DNA from: Falsiroseomonas algicola
Lineage (GTDB): Bacteria; Pseudomonadota; Alphaproteobacteria; Acetobacterales; Acetobacteraceae
DNA length: 64,000 nucleotides
Assembly: GCF_011040385.1 (NCBI RefSeq)
Contig: NZ_JAAIKB010000003.1
Span: 124,001-188,000 of the forward strand
Direction: 5' to 3'
How positions within the stretch are numbered: the stretch's first letter is position 1; each line of letters opens with the position of its first letter. This document shows, one piece after another, positions 46,619 through 55,612 of the stretch. A program made the position numbers and the translations under genes. Below the pieces are notes generated by a model. That model made no database searches. It was given only the letters and a program-made list of their open reading frames with translations, and was not told the origin of the DNA.

Positions 46619-49099
46619 TCACCGCTTCACCGGGACGTTCCAGATCTCCTGCGCATATTCGGCGATGGTGCGGTCGGAGGAGAACCAGCCCATGCTGGCG
46701 GTATTGATCACCGCCGACTTCCACCACGCCTCCGGGTTCCGCCAGCGTTCCGCGACCGCGCGCTGCGCGTCGTAGTAGCTGTCGAAATCCGCGGTCACGA
46801 GGAAGTAGTCGCTGCCACGGAGGTCGCGCACCAGGTCACGATACCGCGTGGGATCGTCGGGGGAGAAGACGCCGGCCTCGATCTGCTCCAGCGCCTCCTG
46901 CAGGCGGCGGGACTGGTCGACGGCACGCTGGCCCTGCCAGCCCTCCCGCCGGCGCTTCTCCACCTCCGGCGTCGTCAGGCCGAAGATGAAGATGTTCTCG
47001 TCCCCGACATGCTCCTTGATCTCGACATTGGCGCCGTCCAGCGTGCCGATGGTCAAGGCGCCATTCAGCGCGAACTTCATGTTGCCGGTGCCGGACGCCT
47101 CCATCCCCGCGGTGCTGATCTGCTCCGACAAATCGGCCGCCGGCACGATCATCTCCGCGAGGGAGACGTTGTAGTTCGGCAGGAACACCACCTTCAGCAG
47201 GTTGCGCACGGTGGGGTCGCTGTTGATCACGCGCGCCACGTCATGCGCCAGCTTGATGATGAGCTTGGCGCGGTGGTAGCTGGCCGCCGCCTTGCCGGCC
47301 ATGATCTTGACCCGCGGCGTCCAGTCCTTGGTCGGCTGGCTGCGGATCTCGTCATAGAGGGCCACGGCTTCCAGCACGTTCAGCAGCTGGCGCTTGTATT
47401 CGTGGATGCGCTTGATCTGCACGTCGAAGATGGCGTCGGGGTCGAGCCGCAGCTGGAAGCGGTCCCGCACCAGCGCCGCCAGCGCCTGCTTGTTGGCGCG
47501 CTTCACTGCCGCGAATTTCTCCTGGAAGGCCTTGTCGCCGGCGAGCGGCTTCAGCTTCACCAACGCCCCGGCATCGTCCAGCACCTCCGGCCCCACGGCG
47601 TCCACCAGCAGGGAGGTCAGGCCCGGGTTGCACTGCTGCAGCCAGCGCCGGAAGGTGATGCCGTTGGTCTTGTTGGTCAGGCGATCCGGGAAGAGCCGGT
47701 GGAAATCCGCGAAGACCGTCTGCTTCAGCAGGTCCGAATGCAGGGCGGAAACGCCGTTCACCTTGTGCGATCCGACCACCGCCAGGTGCCCCATGCGCAC
47801 GCGGCGGCCATGCCCTTCCTCGATCAGGGAGACGGAGGAGAGCAGACGACCGTCGCCGGGGTATTGCAGCCGCACGCTGTCCAGGTGGAAGGCGTTGACC
47901 AGGTAGATCAGCTGCATGTGCCGCGGCAGCAGGCGTTCCATCAGCGGCACCGGCCAGCTTTCCAGGGCCTCCGGCAGCAGCGTGTGGTTGGTGTAGCTGA
48001 TCGTCTTCTGCGTAATCGGCCAGGCCTCGTCCCAGGGGATGTCGTGCAGGTCGACCAGGATGCGCAGCAGCTCCGCCACCACGATGGCGGGGTGCGTGTC
48101 GTTCAGCTGGATGGAGACGCGGTCGGGCAGGGAGCGCAGATCGCCATAGACCCGCAGATGCCGCCGGATGAGGTCCTGCAGCGCGGCGGAGGAGAAGAAG
48201 TATTCCTGCCGCAGCCGCAATTCCTGCCCCGAGGCGCTTTCGTCCGAGGGGTAGAGCAGCTTGGAGATGCTCTCCGCCTTCACCTTGTTCGCCAGCGCAC
48301 CGACATGGTCGCCGGAGTTGAAGGCATCGAGCCGCAGCGGATCCATGGCGCGGGCGGACCACAGCCGCAGCGTGTTCACATGCGCGCCGCGCCAGCCGAC
48401 GATCGGCGTGTCATAGGCCACCGCCTGCACCGTCTCGCTCGGCTTCCACACATGCTTCACGCGGGCTTCGCTGATCGTCACGGCTTCCACCGTGCCGCCG
48501 AAGCCGATCTCATGCGCGATCTCGGGCCGGGCGAATTCCCAGGGGTTGCCGTCGTTCAGCCAGTCCTCGGGGTATTCGCGCTGCCAGCCATCGCGGATGA
48601 TCTGGCGGAACAGCCCGTGATCGTAGCGGATGCCATAGCCGAAGGCGGGGATGGAGAGCGTCGCCATGCTTTCCATGAAGCAGGCCGCGAGCCGCCCGAG
48701 GCCGCCATTCCCCAGCGCCGCATCGGGCTCCGCGATGCGCAGCTTCTCGAGATCCACGCCGAGCGGTTCCAGCGCATCCCGCAGCGTGTCGAGCAGGTTC
48801 AGGTTGCTGACATTGTCGCGCAGCAGCCGGCCGATGAGGAACTCCAGGCTGAGGTAGTAGACCTGCTTCGCGCCGGACTGGTAGGTGGCGCGCGTCAGGT
48901 CGATCCAGCGATCGACGATGCGGTCGCGCACCGCCAGCGCGGTGGCGATGAACCAGTCGCGGTCCCGCGCGCCGAGGCGGCTCTTGCCCAGGTCATAGGT
49001 CAGCTTCTGCAGGATCGCCCCGCGCAGCGCGGCGGCATCGGCGCTTTCCCCGGGCTTGGCCATGATGGGGGGTGCGCTCGACGTCGTCGGGGTGTCCAT
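46619..49099 (-). CDS. glgP: Glycogen/maltodextrin phosphorylase
   Basis: An 826-residue GT35 enzyme that releases glucose-1-phosphate from glucan chains. DAALGNGGLGRLAACFMESM (about 105-124) and the pyridoxal-phosphate site EASGTGNMKFALNG, with the Lys in the NMKF segment at about 650, are intact. The ATG at 49099 has AAGGAG upstream; the longer frame begins with non-family residues. The regulatory phosphorylation region of animal enzymes is absent, as usual in bacteria. It starts the contiguous glg block, 134 nt after glk. Confidence 0.95.
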   Translation of the reverse strand: MDTPTTSSAPPIMAKPGESADAAALRGAILQKLTYDLGKSRLGARDRDWFIATALAVRDRIVDRWIDLTRATYQSGAKQVYYLSLEFLIGRLLRDNVSNLNLLDTLRDALEPLGVDLEKLRIAEPDAALGNGGLGRLAACFMESMATLSIPAFGYGIRYDHGLFRQIIRDGWQREYPEDWLNDGNPWEFARPEIAHEIGFGGTVEAVTISEARVKHVWKPSETVQAVAYDTPIVGWRGAHVNTLRLWSARAMDPLRLDAFNSGDHVGALANKVKAESISKLLYPSDESASGQELRLRQEYFFSSAALQDLIRRHLRVYGDLRSLPDRVSIQLNDTHPAIVVAELLRILVDLHDIPWDEAWPITQKTISYTNHTLLPEALESWPVPLMERLLPRHMQLIYLVNAFHLDSVRLQYPGDGRLLSSVSLIEEGHGRRVRMGHLAVVGSHKVNGVSALHSDLLKQTVFADFHRLFPDRLTNKTNGITFRRWLQQCNPGLTSLLVDAVGPEVLDDAGALVKLKPLAGDKAFQEKFAAVKRANKQALAALVRDRFQLRLDPDAIFDVQIKRIHEYKRQLLNVLEAVALYDEIRSQPTKDWTPRVKIMAGKAAASYHRAKLIIKLAHDVARVINSDPTVRNLLKVVFLPNYNVSLAEMIVPAADLSEQISTAGMEASGTGNMKFALNGALTIGTLDGANVEIKEHVGDENIFIFGLTTPEVEKRRREGWQGQRAVDQSRRLQEALEQIEAGVFSPDDPTRYRDLVRDLRGSDYFLVTADFDSYYDAQRAVAERWRNPEAWWKSAVINTASMGWFSSDRTIAEYAQEIWNVPVKR

Positions 49100-49156
49100 G
49101 GGCGGGTGGCTCCTTCCTGGGTGCCGATAGGCGATGGTCGTCCCAACGCGCTGCGA

Positions 49157-49170
49157 TGCAACAATTTGCA
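49157..49170. promoter_or_regulatory. LacI-type operator-like palindrome upstream of glgP
   Basis: TGCAA-CAAT-TTGCA lies 58 nt before the glgP start, in the only sizeable gap of the glk-glg operon. LacI/GalR-family operators often have TGCAA/TTGCA-like arms around a central CG; here the centre is different. It may be where glycogen breakdown is regulated. No regulator gene is nearby. Confidence 0.3.
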
Positions 49171-49233
49171 TGGGCTTGCGCCGAGATCAAAGCACAGGAA
49201 TAGCGGCGGGGTGGTTAGTTGATTGCGACTGCC

Positions 49234-50172
49234 CTATTCCGCCGCGGCAATGGCCGCCAGGCCCGGGAAGGCCGGCGCGGGATGCGTGACGATGGCGAGC
49301 GGCACGCCAGCCATCCAGCCGGCCATCGGGGCCTTGTCCTCGAAGCGGGCGCGGAACGCCGCGCGGTCCAGCGTGGCGGCCAGGCGCGGCATGATGCCGC
49401 CGGCGAGGAAAACGCCGCCGCGCGCCCCCCAGGCCAGGGCGACATCGCCCGCGAAGCCCGCGAGCAGCATGAGGAAATGGCGCATCGCCTCCGCCGCCAC
49501 CGGGCATTCTTCGGCGGCCCCCACGACCGCGGCGGCATCCCGTTCCGGCACCGCAGCGCCATGCAGCGCCGCCACCACGGCGTGCAGATTGGCGATACCG
49601 CGACCCGAAAGCGCTTCCTCCGCCCCCGCGCGGCCGCAGCGGGCGCGGAGCCCCGCCACCACCGCATCCTCCACCGCATCGGTCGGTGCCAGGCCGATAT
49701 GGCCGCCCTCCGTCGGCACCACCTGCGGGCCGGCGGCGGTCGGCACCAGGGCCGCGCAGCCGAGGCCGGTGCCCGGGCCCAGGACCAGCATGGGCGCGGA
49801 GGGGTCCGCCACGCCGGCGCCGATCGCCACCAGGTCCGTCGGTGGCAGGTGGGGCAGGGCATGCGCCAGGGCCTGGAAATCATTCACCAGCCGGGCCCGG
49901 CGGACCCCGAAATGGGCGGCGATCGCCGCCTCCTCGAACCGCCAGGGCGCATTGGTCAGCCGCGCCGTGCCGCCCGAAACAGGGCCCGCGACCGCCAGCA
50001 CGGCGGCATCGATCATCTGGCCCGGCGCCAGCCGTTCCAGTGCCGCCGCCATCGCGGCTTCCGGCGTCGGGAAGCGGGAGACGGGCAGGATCACGGGCGG
50101 GCCGATCCGGTCCTCCGCCAGCAGGGCGAAGCGGGCGTTGGTGCCGCCGATATCGGCCAGCAGCGCCCTCAT
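49234..50172 (-). CDS. glk: Glucokinase
   Basis: A 312-residue hexokinase-fold enzyme of the bacterial Glk family. LLADIGGTNARFALL (about 4-18) is the phosphate-1 loop, AVAGPVSGGTARLTNAPW (about 62-79) and LVNDFQALAHAL (about 95-106, with the catalytic Asp) follow, and VLGPGTGLGCAALVP (about 131-145) is the second phosphate loop. It makes glucose-6-phosphate from glucose. It sits upstream of glgP on the same strand, so free glucose from debranching can return to the hexose-phosphate pool. Confidence 0.93.
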   Translation of the reverse strand: MRALLADIGGTNARFALLAEDRIGPPVILPVSRFPTPEAAMAAALERLAPGQMIDAAVLAVAGPVSGGTARLTNAPWRFEEAAIAAHFGVRRARLVNDFQALAHALPHLPPTDLVAIGAGVADPSAPMLVLGPGTGLGCAALVPTAAGPQVVPTEGGHIGLAPTDAVEDAVVAGLRARCGRAGAEEALSGRGIANLHAVVAALHGAAVPERDAAAVVGAAEECPVAAEAMRHFLMLLAGFAGDVALAWGARGGVFLAGGIMPRLAATLDRAAFRARFEDKAPMAGWMAGVPLAIVTHPAPAFPGLAAIAAAE

Positions 50173-50182
50173 GCCGCAGCCT

Positions 50183-50500
50183 TCAGCGCGGCTTCTGAGC
50201 CAGGATGAAGGCCGCGAGGTCCTGCGCCTGCCGCGCCGTCAGCCCGTGGTCCGGCATGTTGGCATGGGGCTGGCGGACATAGGTGGCGATGGTGCCTGCC
50301 GTGACGTCCGGCCGCGCCGCGATGGCGGAAAAGGGCGGAGATCGCGGGTTCCGGCCAGCGGGCGCGCGGGCCGAGATGGTGTGGCAGTTGCTGCAGACCT
50401 GCCGCGCCAGCCACTCGCCGCGCTCCGCTGCTTCGTCGGCATGCGCCGCCGCGGGCAGCGCCGCGATCACCGCCAGCAGAAGCAGGCGCATCGGTCTCAT
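50183..50500 (-). CDS. Small periplasmic c-type cytochrome
   Basis: A 105-residue class I cytochrome c. A signal peptide (MRPMRLLLLAVIAALPAAAHA) is followed by the heme motif CSNCH (about 36-40), with the distal Met probably in HANMPDHG (about 79-86). One heme. It may carry electrons from a periplasmic dehydrogenase. It ends 10 nt before glk on the same strand, but a link with glycogen metabolism is not expected. Confidence 0.85.
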   Translation of the reverse strand: MRPMRLLLLAVIAALPAAAHADEAAERGEWLARQVCSNCHTISARAPAGRNPRSPPFSAIAARPDVTAGTIATYVRQPHANMPDHGLTARQAQDLAAFILAQKPR

Positions 50501-50584
50501 CCTGGTCTCCTTCCCGGATCATCCGGGACGACTCCAGGCTAGGCGCTGCCGATACGATGCTCATTGCGCCGGATCAATCCCTGC

Positions 50585-51337
50585 TCAGTAGGTGGCGCGG
50601 CCGCCCGAGATGTCGAAGACCGCGCCGGTGGAGAAGCTGCAATCCGCCGTGCAGAGCCAGCAGATCAGCGCCGCGATCTCCTCCACCTCCACGAAGCGGC
50701 CCATGGGGATCTTGGACAGCATGAAGGCGATGTGGGCTTCCGTCATCTGGTTGAAGATGTCGGTCTTGGCGGCCGCGGGGCAGACGCAGTTCACCAGCAC
50801 GTTCTTCGTCGCCAGCTCCTTCGCCAGCGACTTGGTATAGCCGATGAGGCCCGCCTTGCTGGCGGAGTAATGCGCCGCGTTGGGGTTGCCTTCCTTGCCG
50901 GCGACGGAGGCGACATTGACCACGCGCCCCCAGCCATTGGCGATGAGGTGCGGCACCACCGCGCTGGCCACGATGAAGGGCGCGTTGAGGTTCACGTCGA
51001 TCACGCGGCGCCACTGCGCCACGGGGATCTCCCAGGACGGCATGTTGCCGCCGGTGATGCCGGCATTGTTGACCAGCAGGTCCACCTTGCCATGCGCCGC
51101 GACCGTCCGCCGCGTGGCCTCCGCCACCGCGGCCTCATCCGCCAGGTCCAGCACCTCCGCCGTCACATTGCCATCGGCGGCCAGCGCGGCGCGGCTTTCC
51201 TCGGCCTTGGCGGGGTCCATGTCCCAGATGGAGACGCTGGCGCCGGACTGCACCATGCGCCGCGCCACCGCGAGGCCGATGCCCCGCGCGCCGCCCGTGA
51301 CGATGCCGACGCGGCCCTGGAGATCGAGCTTGTTCAT
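50585..51337 (-). CDS. SDR family oxidoreductase (FabG-like)
   Basis: A 250-residue classical SDR. TGGARGIGLAVA (about 13-24) binds the cofactor, DLLVNNAGITGG (about 85-96) follows, and YSASKAGLIGYTKSLA (about 152-167) holds the catalytic Tyr and Lys. Asp after the second strand (SIWDMD) suggests NAD preference. The C terminus SGGRATY is usual. Resembles sugar or hydroxy-acid dehydrogenases. Located 12 nt after a second SDR gene, probably co-transcribed. Confidence 0.88.
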   Translation of the reverse strand: MNKLDLQGRVGIVTGGARGIGLAVARRMVQSGASVSIWDMDPAKAEESRAALAADGNVTAEVLDLADEAAVAEATRRTVAAHGKVDLLVNNAGITGGNMPSWEIPVAQWRRVIDVNLNAPFIVASAVVPHLIANGWGRVVNVASVAGKEGNPNAAHYSASKAGLIGYTKSLAKELATKNVLVNCVCPAAAKTDIFNQMTEAHIAFMLSKIPMGRFVEVEEIAALICWLCTADCSFSTGAVFDISGGRATY

Positions 51338-51349
51338 CGCGCGTGCTCC

Positions 51350-52093
51350 TCAGCCACGGCCGACGAAGGGCATCTTCGTGGCCATGATGGTCATGGTCAG
51401 GACGTTGGTCGCCAGCGGCCAGGCCGCCATCTGCGCCACCGCCTGGCCGACATGGTCCACATCCATCAGCGGTTCCGCCTTGATGGACCAGTCCGCCTGC
51501 GGCACGCCGCGCGCCATGCGTTCCGCCATGGGCGTCGCGGCATTGCCGATGTCGATCTGCCCGACCGCGATGTCGAAGCGGCGGCCATCGAGGTTCATGG
51601 ACTTGGTCAGCCCCGTCACCGCATGCTTGGTGGAGGTATAGGGCGCGCTGCCGGGCCGCGGCGCATGGGCGCTGATGGAGCCGTTGTTGATGATGCGGCC
51701 GCCCTGCGGGGACTGCTTCGCCATCATCTTGAACGCCGCATGGGCGCACAGGAACACGCCGTTGAGGTTGACGTTCACCACCTTGAACCACTGCTCCGCC
51801 GTCAGCTCCTCGAACGGCGTGCCGGGCACGTTGTTCCCGGCATTGTTGAACAGCAGGTCCAGCCGGCCGAATTCCTTCTCGATCGTGGCGAAGGCGGCGT
51901 CGATCTGTGACGGCTCGGTGACGTCGGCGGGGACGACCAGGGTCTTGCCCTTGCAGAGCCCCGCCGTCTCCTCCAGCGCGTCGCGCCGGCGGCCGAGCAG
52001 GGCCACGGTCCAGCCATCCGCCGCCAGCGCGATGGAGGCGGCGCGTCCCACGCCCGATCCGGCGCCGGTCACGAGCGCATATTTCTGGGCCAT
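51350..52093 (-). CDS. SDR family oxidoreductase
   Basis: A 247-residue SDR with [15 protein letters not shown] (about 8-22), [18 protein letters not shown] and the [14 protein letters not shown] catalytic segment (about 151-164). Arg-Arg after the second strand (ALLGRRRD) suggests NADPH. The ATG at 52093 has AGGGGGAAA upstream; a longer frame exists but begins in the divergent promoter region. First of two SDR genes in tandem; substrates unknown. Confidence 0.87.
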   Translation of the reverse strand: MAQKYALVTGAGSGVGRAASIALAADGWTVALLGRRRDALEETAGLCKGKTLVVPADVTEPSQIDAAFATIEKEFGRLDLLFNNAGNNVPGTPFEELTAEQWFKVVNVNLNGVFLCAHAAFKMMAKQSPQGGRIINNGSISAHAPRPGSAPYTSTKHAVTGLTKSMNLDGRRFDIAVGQIDIGNAATPMAERMARGVPQADWSIKAEPLMDVDHVGQAVAQMAAWPLATNVLTMTIMATKMPFVGRG

Positions 52094-52271
52094 GATGGTT
52101 TCCCCCTGGGATGTTTCGGCGCGCAGGGTGGATCGCCCGGCCCCTTCATGTCCACCCAGGCCAGGCCTGGCGGGCTCCGCCTGACCCCCATGCTGCGCTG
52201 CGGCCTTGCGGCGCGGGGCATTCCGATGGGATAGCAAAGATTACCGTCTCCCCGCCGGACAAAATCGCCCC

Positions 52272-55200
52272 ATGAGCATCCACGCCGCGCTGACGCACCG
52301 GACAACCTACAGCTACGACCGGCTGGTCGGCATGTCCCCGCAGTTGATCCGGCTGCGCCCGGCACCCCATTGCCGGACCCCCATCCTCTCCTACTCGCTC
52401 GACATCCAGCCGAAGCCGCATTTCCTCAACTGGGTGCAGGACCCCCAGGGCAACTTCATCGCCCGCGTCGTCTTCCCCGACCGCGTCCGCAAGTTCGAGG
52501 TGACGGTCGATCTCCTCGCCGATTTGGCGACGATCAACCCCTTCGACTTCTTCGTGGAGCCGCAGGCCGAGGCCTTCCCCTTCGAGTACGATCCCGTGCT
52601 GGCGCAGGAACTCGCCCCCTTCCGCCGGGTGGACGCCCCGGGCCCGCTGCTGGAGGCCTATCTCAAGGACATCCCGCGCACCGCGCCCAACACGGTCAAC
52701 TACCTGGTCGACCTGAACCAGAGGCTCTCCACCGAGATCGGCTACATCGTGCGCATGGAGCCCGGGGTCTGGACGCCGGAGGAGGTGCTGGGGAACCGCA
52801 AGGGCTCCTGCCGCGACTCGGGCTGGCTGCTGGTGCAGATCCTGCGGCACCTCGGTTTCGCCGCGCGCTTCGTCTCGGGCTACCTGATCCAGCTCGTGCC
52901 CGACGTGAAGTCCGTGACAGGCCCGGTCGGCACCTCCGTCGACTTCACCGACCTCCATGCCTGGTGCGAGGTCTATGTGCCCGGTGCGGGCTGGATCGGC
53001 CTCGACCCGACCTCCGGCCTGCTGGCCGGGGAGGGGCATATCCCACTGGCCGCGACGCCGGAACCTGCCTCCGCCGCCCCCATCACCGGCGGCGTGGACA
53101 AGGCGGAGACGGAGTTCGGCTTCCACATGGAAGTCCGGCGCGTCGAGGAGACGCCCCGCGTCACCAAGCCCTATACCGAGGAAGCCTGGGCCAGGATCGC
53201 CGCCCTCGGCGCGAAGGTCGATGAGGCGCTGATCGCCGGTGATGTGCGGCTCACGGTCGGCGGGGAGCCCACCTTCGTGGCGGAGGCCGATCGCGACGGG
53301 GCGGAATGGAACACGGCGGCGCTCGGCCCGACCAAGCGCGCCTATGCCGGCCGGCTGCTGCGGCGCCTCGCGCCTCTCTGGGCGCCCGGCGCGGCGCTGA
53401 CCTATGCGCAGGGCAAGTGGTATCCGGGGGAGCAGCTGCCGCGCTGGGGCCTCTACTGCCATTGGCGCGCGGATGGGGAGCCGGTCTGGACCGATCCCGC
53501 GCTGCTGGCCAGCGACGACGACAAGGGCGATGCCACGGCGCAGGATGCCGCCGAGTTCGCGACCGTGCTGGCCAGCCATCTTGGCATCGACCCGACGCTC
53601 CGCATCCCGGCCTATGAGGACATCCACTACTACCTCTGGCGGGAGAAGAAGCTGCCCGCCAATGTCCTGGCCGAGGATGCCAAGCTGCGCGACCCCATGG
53701 AGCGCGCGCGGCTCGCGAAGCTGTTCGGCCAGGGGCTGAATGCGGAGGTCGGCAGCGTGCTGCCGCTGCGCCGCTGGGGGGAGGGCGCGGCCCGTGCCTG
53801 GGAATCCGGCACCTGGGCGCTGCGGGAAGGGGAGCTGTTCCTCATCCCCGGCGACAGCCCCATCGGCTACCGCCTGCCGCTGGACAGCCTGCCCTGGGCG
53901 AGCGAGGAGGCGATCGAGGCCGAGCCGGAGCCCGATCCCTTCACCCGCCGCGAAAAGCTGCGCCCGCGCCGCGACCTGCCGGAGGGCCGCGCCCGCATCG
54001 TCGAGCAGCCCTCGCCCGAGCCGGGGCGGGAGGAGCCGGGCGTGGTGCGCACCGCGCTCTGCGTGGAGGCCCGCAACGGGCTGATCCACTGCTTCCTGCC
54101 GCCGCTGACCTTGGGCGATGACTGGCTGGACCTGGTCGCGGCCATCGAGGCGACGGCGCGCGACACGGGGCGCAAGGTCTTCCTCGAGGGCTATCTCGCG
54201 CCCTCCGACCCCCGCCTGCTGCATTTCTCCGTCACGCCCGACCCCGGCGTGATCGAGGTGAACATCCACCCGGCGACCGGCTGGCAGGACCTCAGCACCC
54301 GCACCGAACAGCTCTACGAGGAAGCCCGCCAGGTCGGGCTGGATTCGCAGAAGTTCATGCTGGATGGCCGGCATGTCGGCACCGGCGGCGGCAACCACAT
54401 GGTCATGGGCGCGGCGGAGGTGGCGGACAGCCCCTTCCTGCGGCGGCCGGACCTGCTGAAGTCGCTCGTCGGCTTCTGGCACAATCATCCGAGCCTCTCC
54501 TACCTCTTCAGCGGCATGTTCATCGGCCCCACCAGCCAGCATCCCCGCGTGGACGAGGCGCGCGGCGATGCGGTGCATGAGCTGGAGACGGCACTCGCCC
54601 AGGTGCCGCCGCCGGGGACGCAGACGCCGCCCTGGATGGTGGACCGCATCTTCCGCAACCTGCTGGTGGACATGACCGGCAACACCCACCGGACGGAGTT
54701 CTGCATCGACAAGATGTATGACCCCTCCGGCCCCTCCGGCCGGCGCGGCCTGGTGGAGTTCCGGGGCTTCGAGATGCCGCCGCATTGGCGCATGTCGCTG
54801 GCGCAGCAGGTGCTGCTCCGCAGCCTGGTCGCCGGCTTCTGGCAGCGCCCCTATGAGCGGCGCCTCATCAAGTGGGGCACGCGGCTGCATGACGATTTCA
54901 TGCTGGAACACTATTGCCGGCAGGATTTCGGTGACGTGCTTGAGGAACTATCGGGCCTCGGCTTCCAGCTGGACCCCGCATGGTTCGCGCCCCATTTCGA
55001 GTTCCGCTTCCCCAAGGTCGGCACGATTGCGGTGCGCGGCATGGAGCTTGAGCTGCGCAACGCGCTGGAACCCTGGCATGTGCTGGGCGAGGAAGCCTCC
55101 GCCGGCGGCACCACGCGCTATGTCGACAGCAGCGTGGAGCGGCTGCAGGCGCGCGTCACGGGCTGGGTGGAGGAACGCTTCACCCTCGCCTGCAACGGCG

Positions 55201-55550
55201 TCGCCGTGCCGCTGCAGCCCACGGGGACCGAAGGCGAATACGTCGCCGGCGTGCGCTTCAAGGCCTGGGACCCGCCCTCCGCCCTGCATCCCACCATCCG
55301 CGCCCAGGCGCCGCTGACCTTCGATGTCTATGACGGCTGGACGGGCCGGTCGCTCGGTGGCTGCACGCATCACGTGGCGCATCCCGGCGGGCGCAACTAC
55401 CAGACCTTCCCGGTCAATGCGAACGAGGCCGAGGCGCGGCGCCGCGCGCTCTTCCTGCCCATCGGCCATACCCCCGGCCCGATGGCGCCGCCGCAAATCG
55501 TCACCAGCCGCGCCACGCCGCGCACCCTCGACCTGAGGCGCGCCAGCTGA
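52272..55550 (+). CDS. Transglutaminase-DUF2126 protein (predicted COOH-NH2 ligase fusion)
   Basis: A 1092-residue protein. The N-terminal transglutaminase-like unit starts with ALTHRTTYSYDRLVGMSPQL (about 4-23); its triad is Cys in RKGSCRDSGWLL (about 179), His in DLHAWCEVYVP and Asp in GLDPTSG. The remaining 800 residues are DUF2126 (from LTVGGEPTFVAEADRD), which comparative genomics by Aravind and colleagues groups with amidoligase-type enzymes. Conserved stretches include GGGNHMVMGAAEV and WHNHPSLSYLFSGMF. The ATG at 52272 is the family start. Predicted role: forming or processing peptide bonds with the next two genes. Confidence 0.88.
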   Translation: MSIHAALTHRTTYSYDRLVGMSPQLIRLRPAPHCRTPILSYSLDIQPKPHFLNWVQDPQGNFIARVVFPDRVRKFEVTVDLLADLATINPFDFFVEPQAEAFPFEYDPVLAQELAPFRRVDAPGPLLEAYLKDIPRTAPNTVNYLVDLNQRLSTEIGYIVRMEPGVWTPEEVLGNRKGSCRDSGWLLVQILRHLGFAARFVSGYLIQLVPDVKSVTGPVGTSVDFTDLHAWCEVYVPGAGWIGLDPTSGLLAGEGHIPLAATPEPASAAPITGGVDKAETEFGFHMEVRRVEETPRVTKPYTEEAWARIAALGAKVDEALIAGDVRLTVGGEPTFVAEADRDGAEWNTAALGPTKRAYAGRLLRRLAPLWAPGAALTYAQGKWYPGEQLPRWGLYCHWRADGEPVWTDPALLASDDDKGDATAQDAAEFATVLASHLGIDPTLRIPAYEDIHYYLWREKKLPANVLAEDAKLRDPMERARLAKLFGQGLNAEVGSVLPLRRWGEGAARAWESGTWALREGELFLIPGDSPIGYRLPLDSLPWASEEAIEAEPEPDPFTRREKLRPRRDLPEGRARIVEQPSPEPGREEPGVVRTALCVEARNGLIHCFLPPLTLGDDWLDLVAAIEATARDTGRKVFLEGYLAPSDPRLLHFSVTPDPGVIEVNIHPATGWQDLSTRTEQLYEEARQVGLDSQKFMLDGRHVGTGGGNHMVMGAAEVADSPFLRRPDLLKSLVGFWHNHPSLSYLFSGMFIGPTSQHPRVDEARGDAVHELETALAQVPPPGTQTPPWMVDRIFRNLLVDMTGNTHRTEFCIDKMYDPSGPSGRRGLVEFRGFEMPPHWRMSLAQQVLLRSLVAGFWQRPYERRLIKWGTRLHDDFMLEHYCRQDFGDVLEELSGLGFQLDPAWFAPHFEFRFPKVGTIAVRGMELELRNALEPWHVLGEEASAGGTTRYVDSSVERLQARVTGWVEERFTLACNGVAVPLQPTGTEGEYVAGVRFKAWDPPSALHPTIRAQAPLTFDVYDGWTGRSLGGCTHHVAHPGGRNYQTFPVNANEAEARRRALFLPIGHTPGPMAPPQIVTSRATPRTLDLRRAS

Positions 55551-55612
55551 CCCACCTGGCGGCGCCGGCGGGTGAAGCCCCGCTCCGGCTGGAGGATGCC
55601 CAGCTGGACGAG

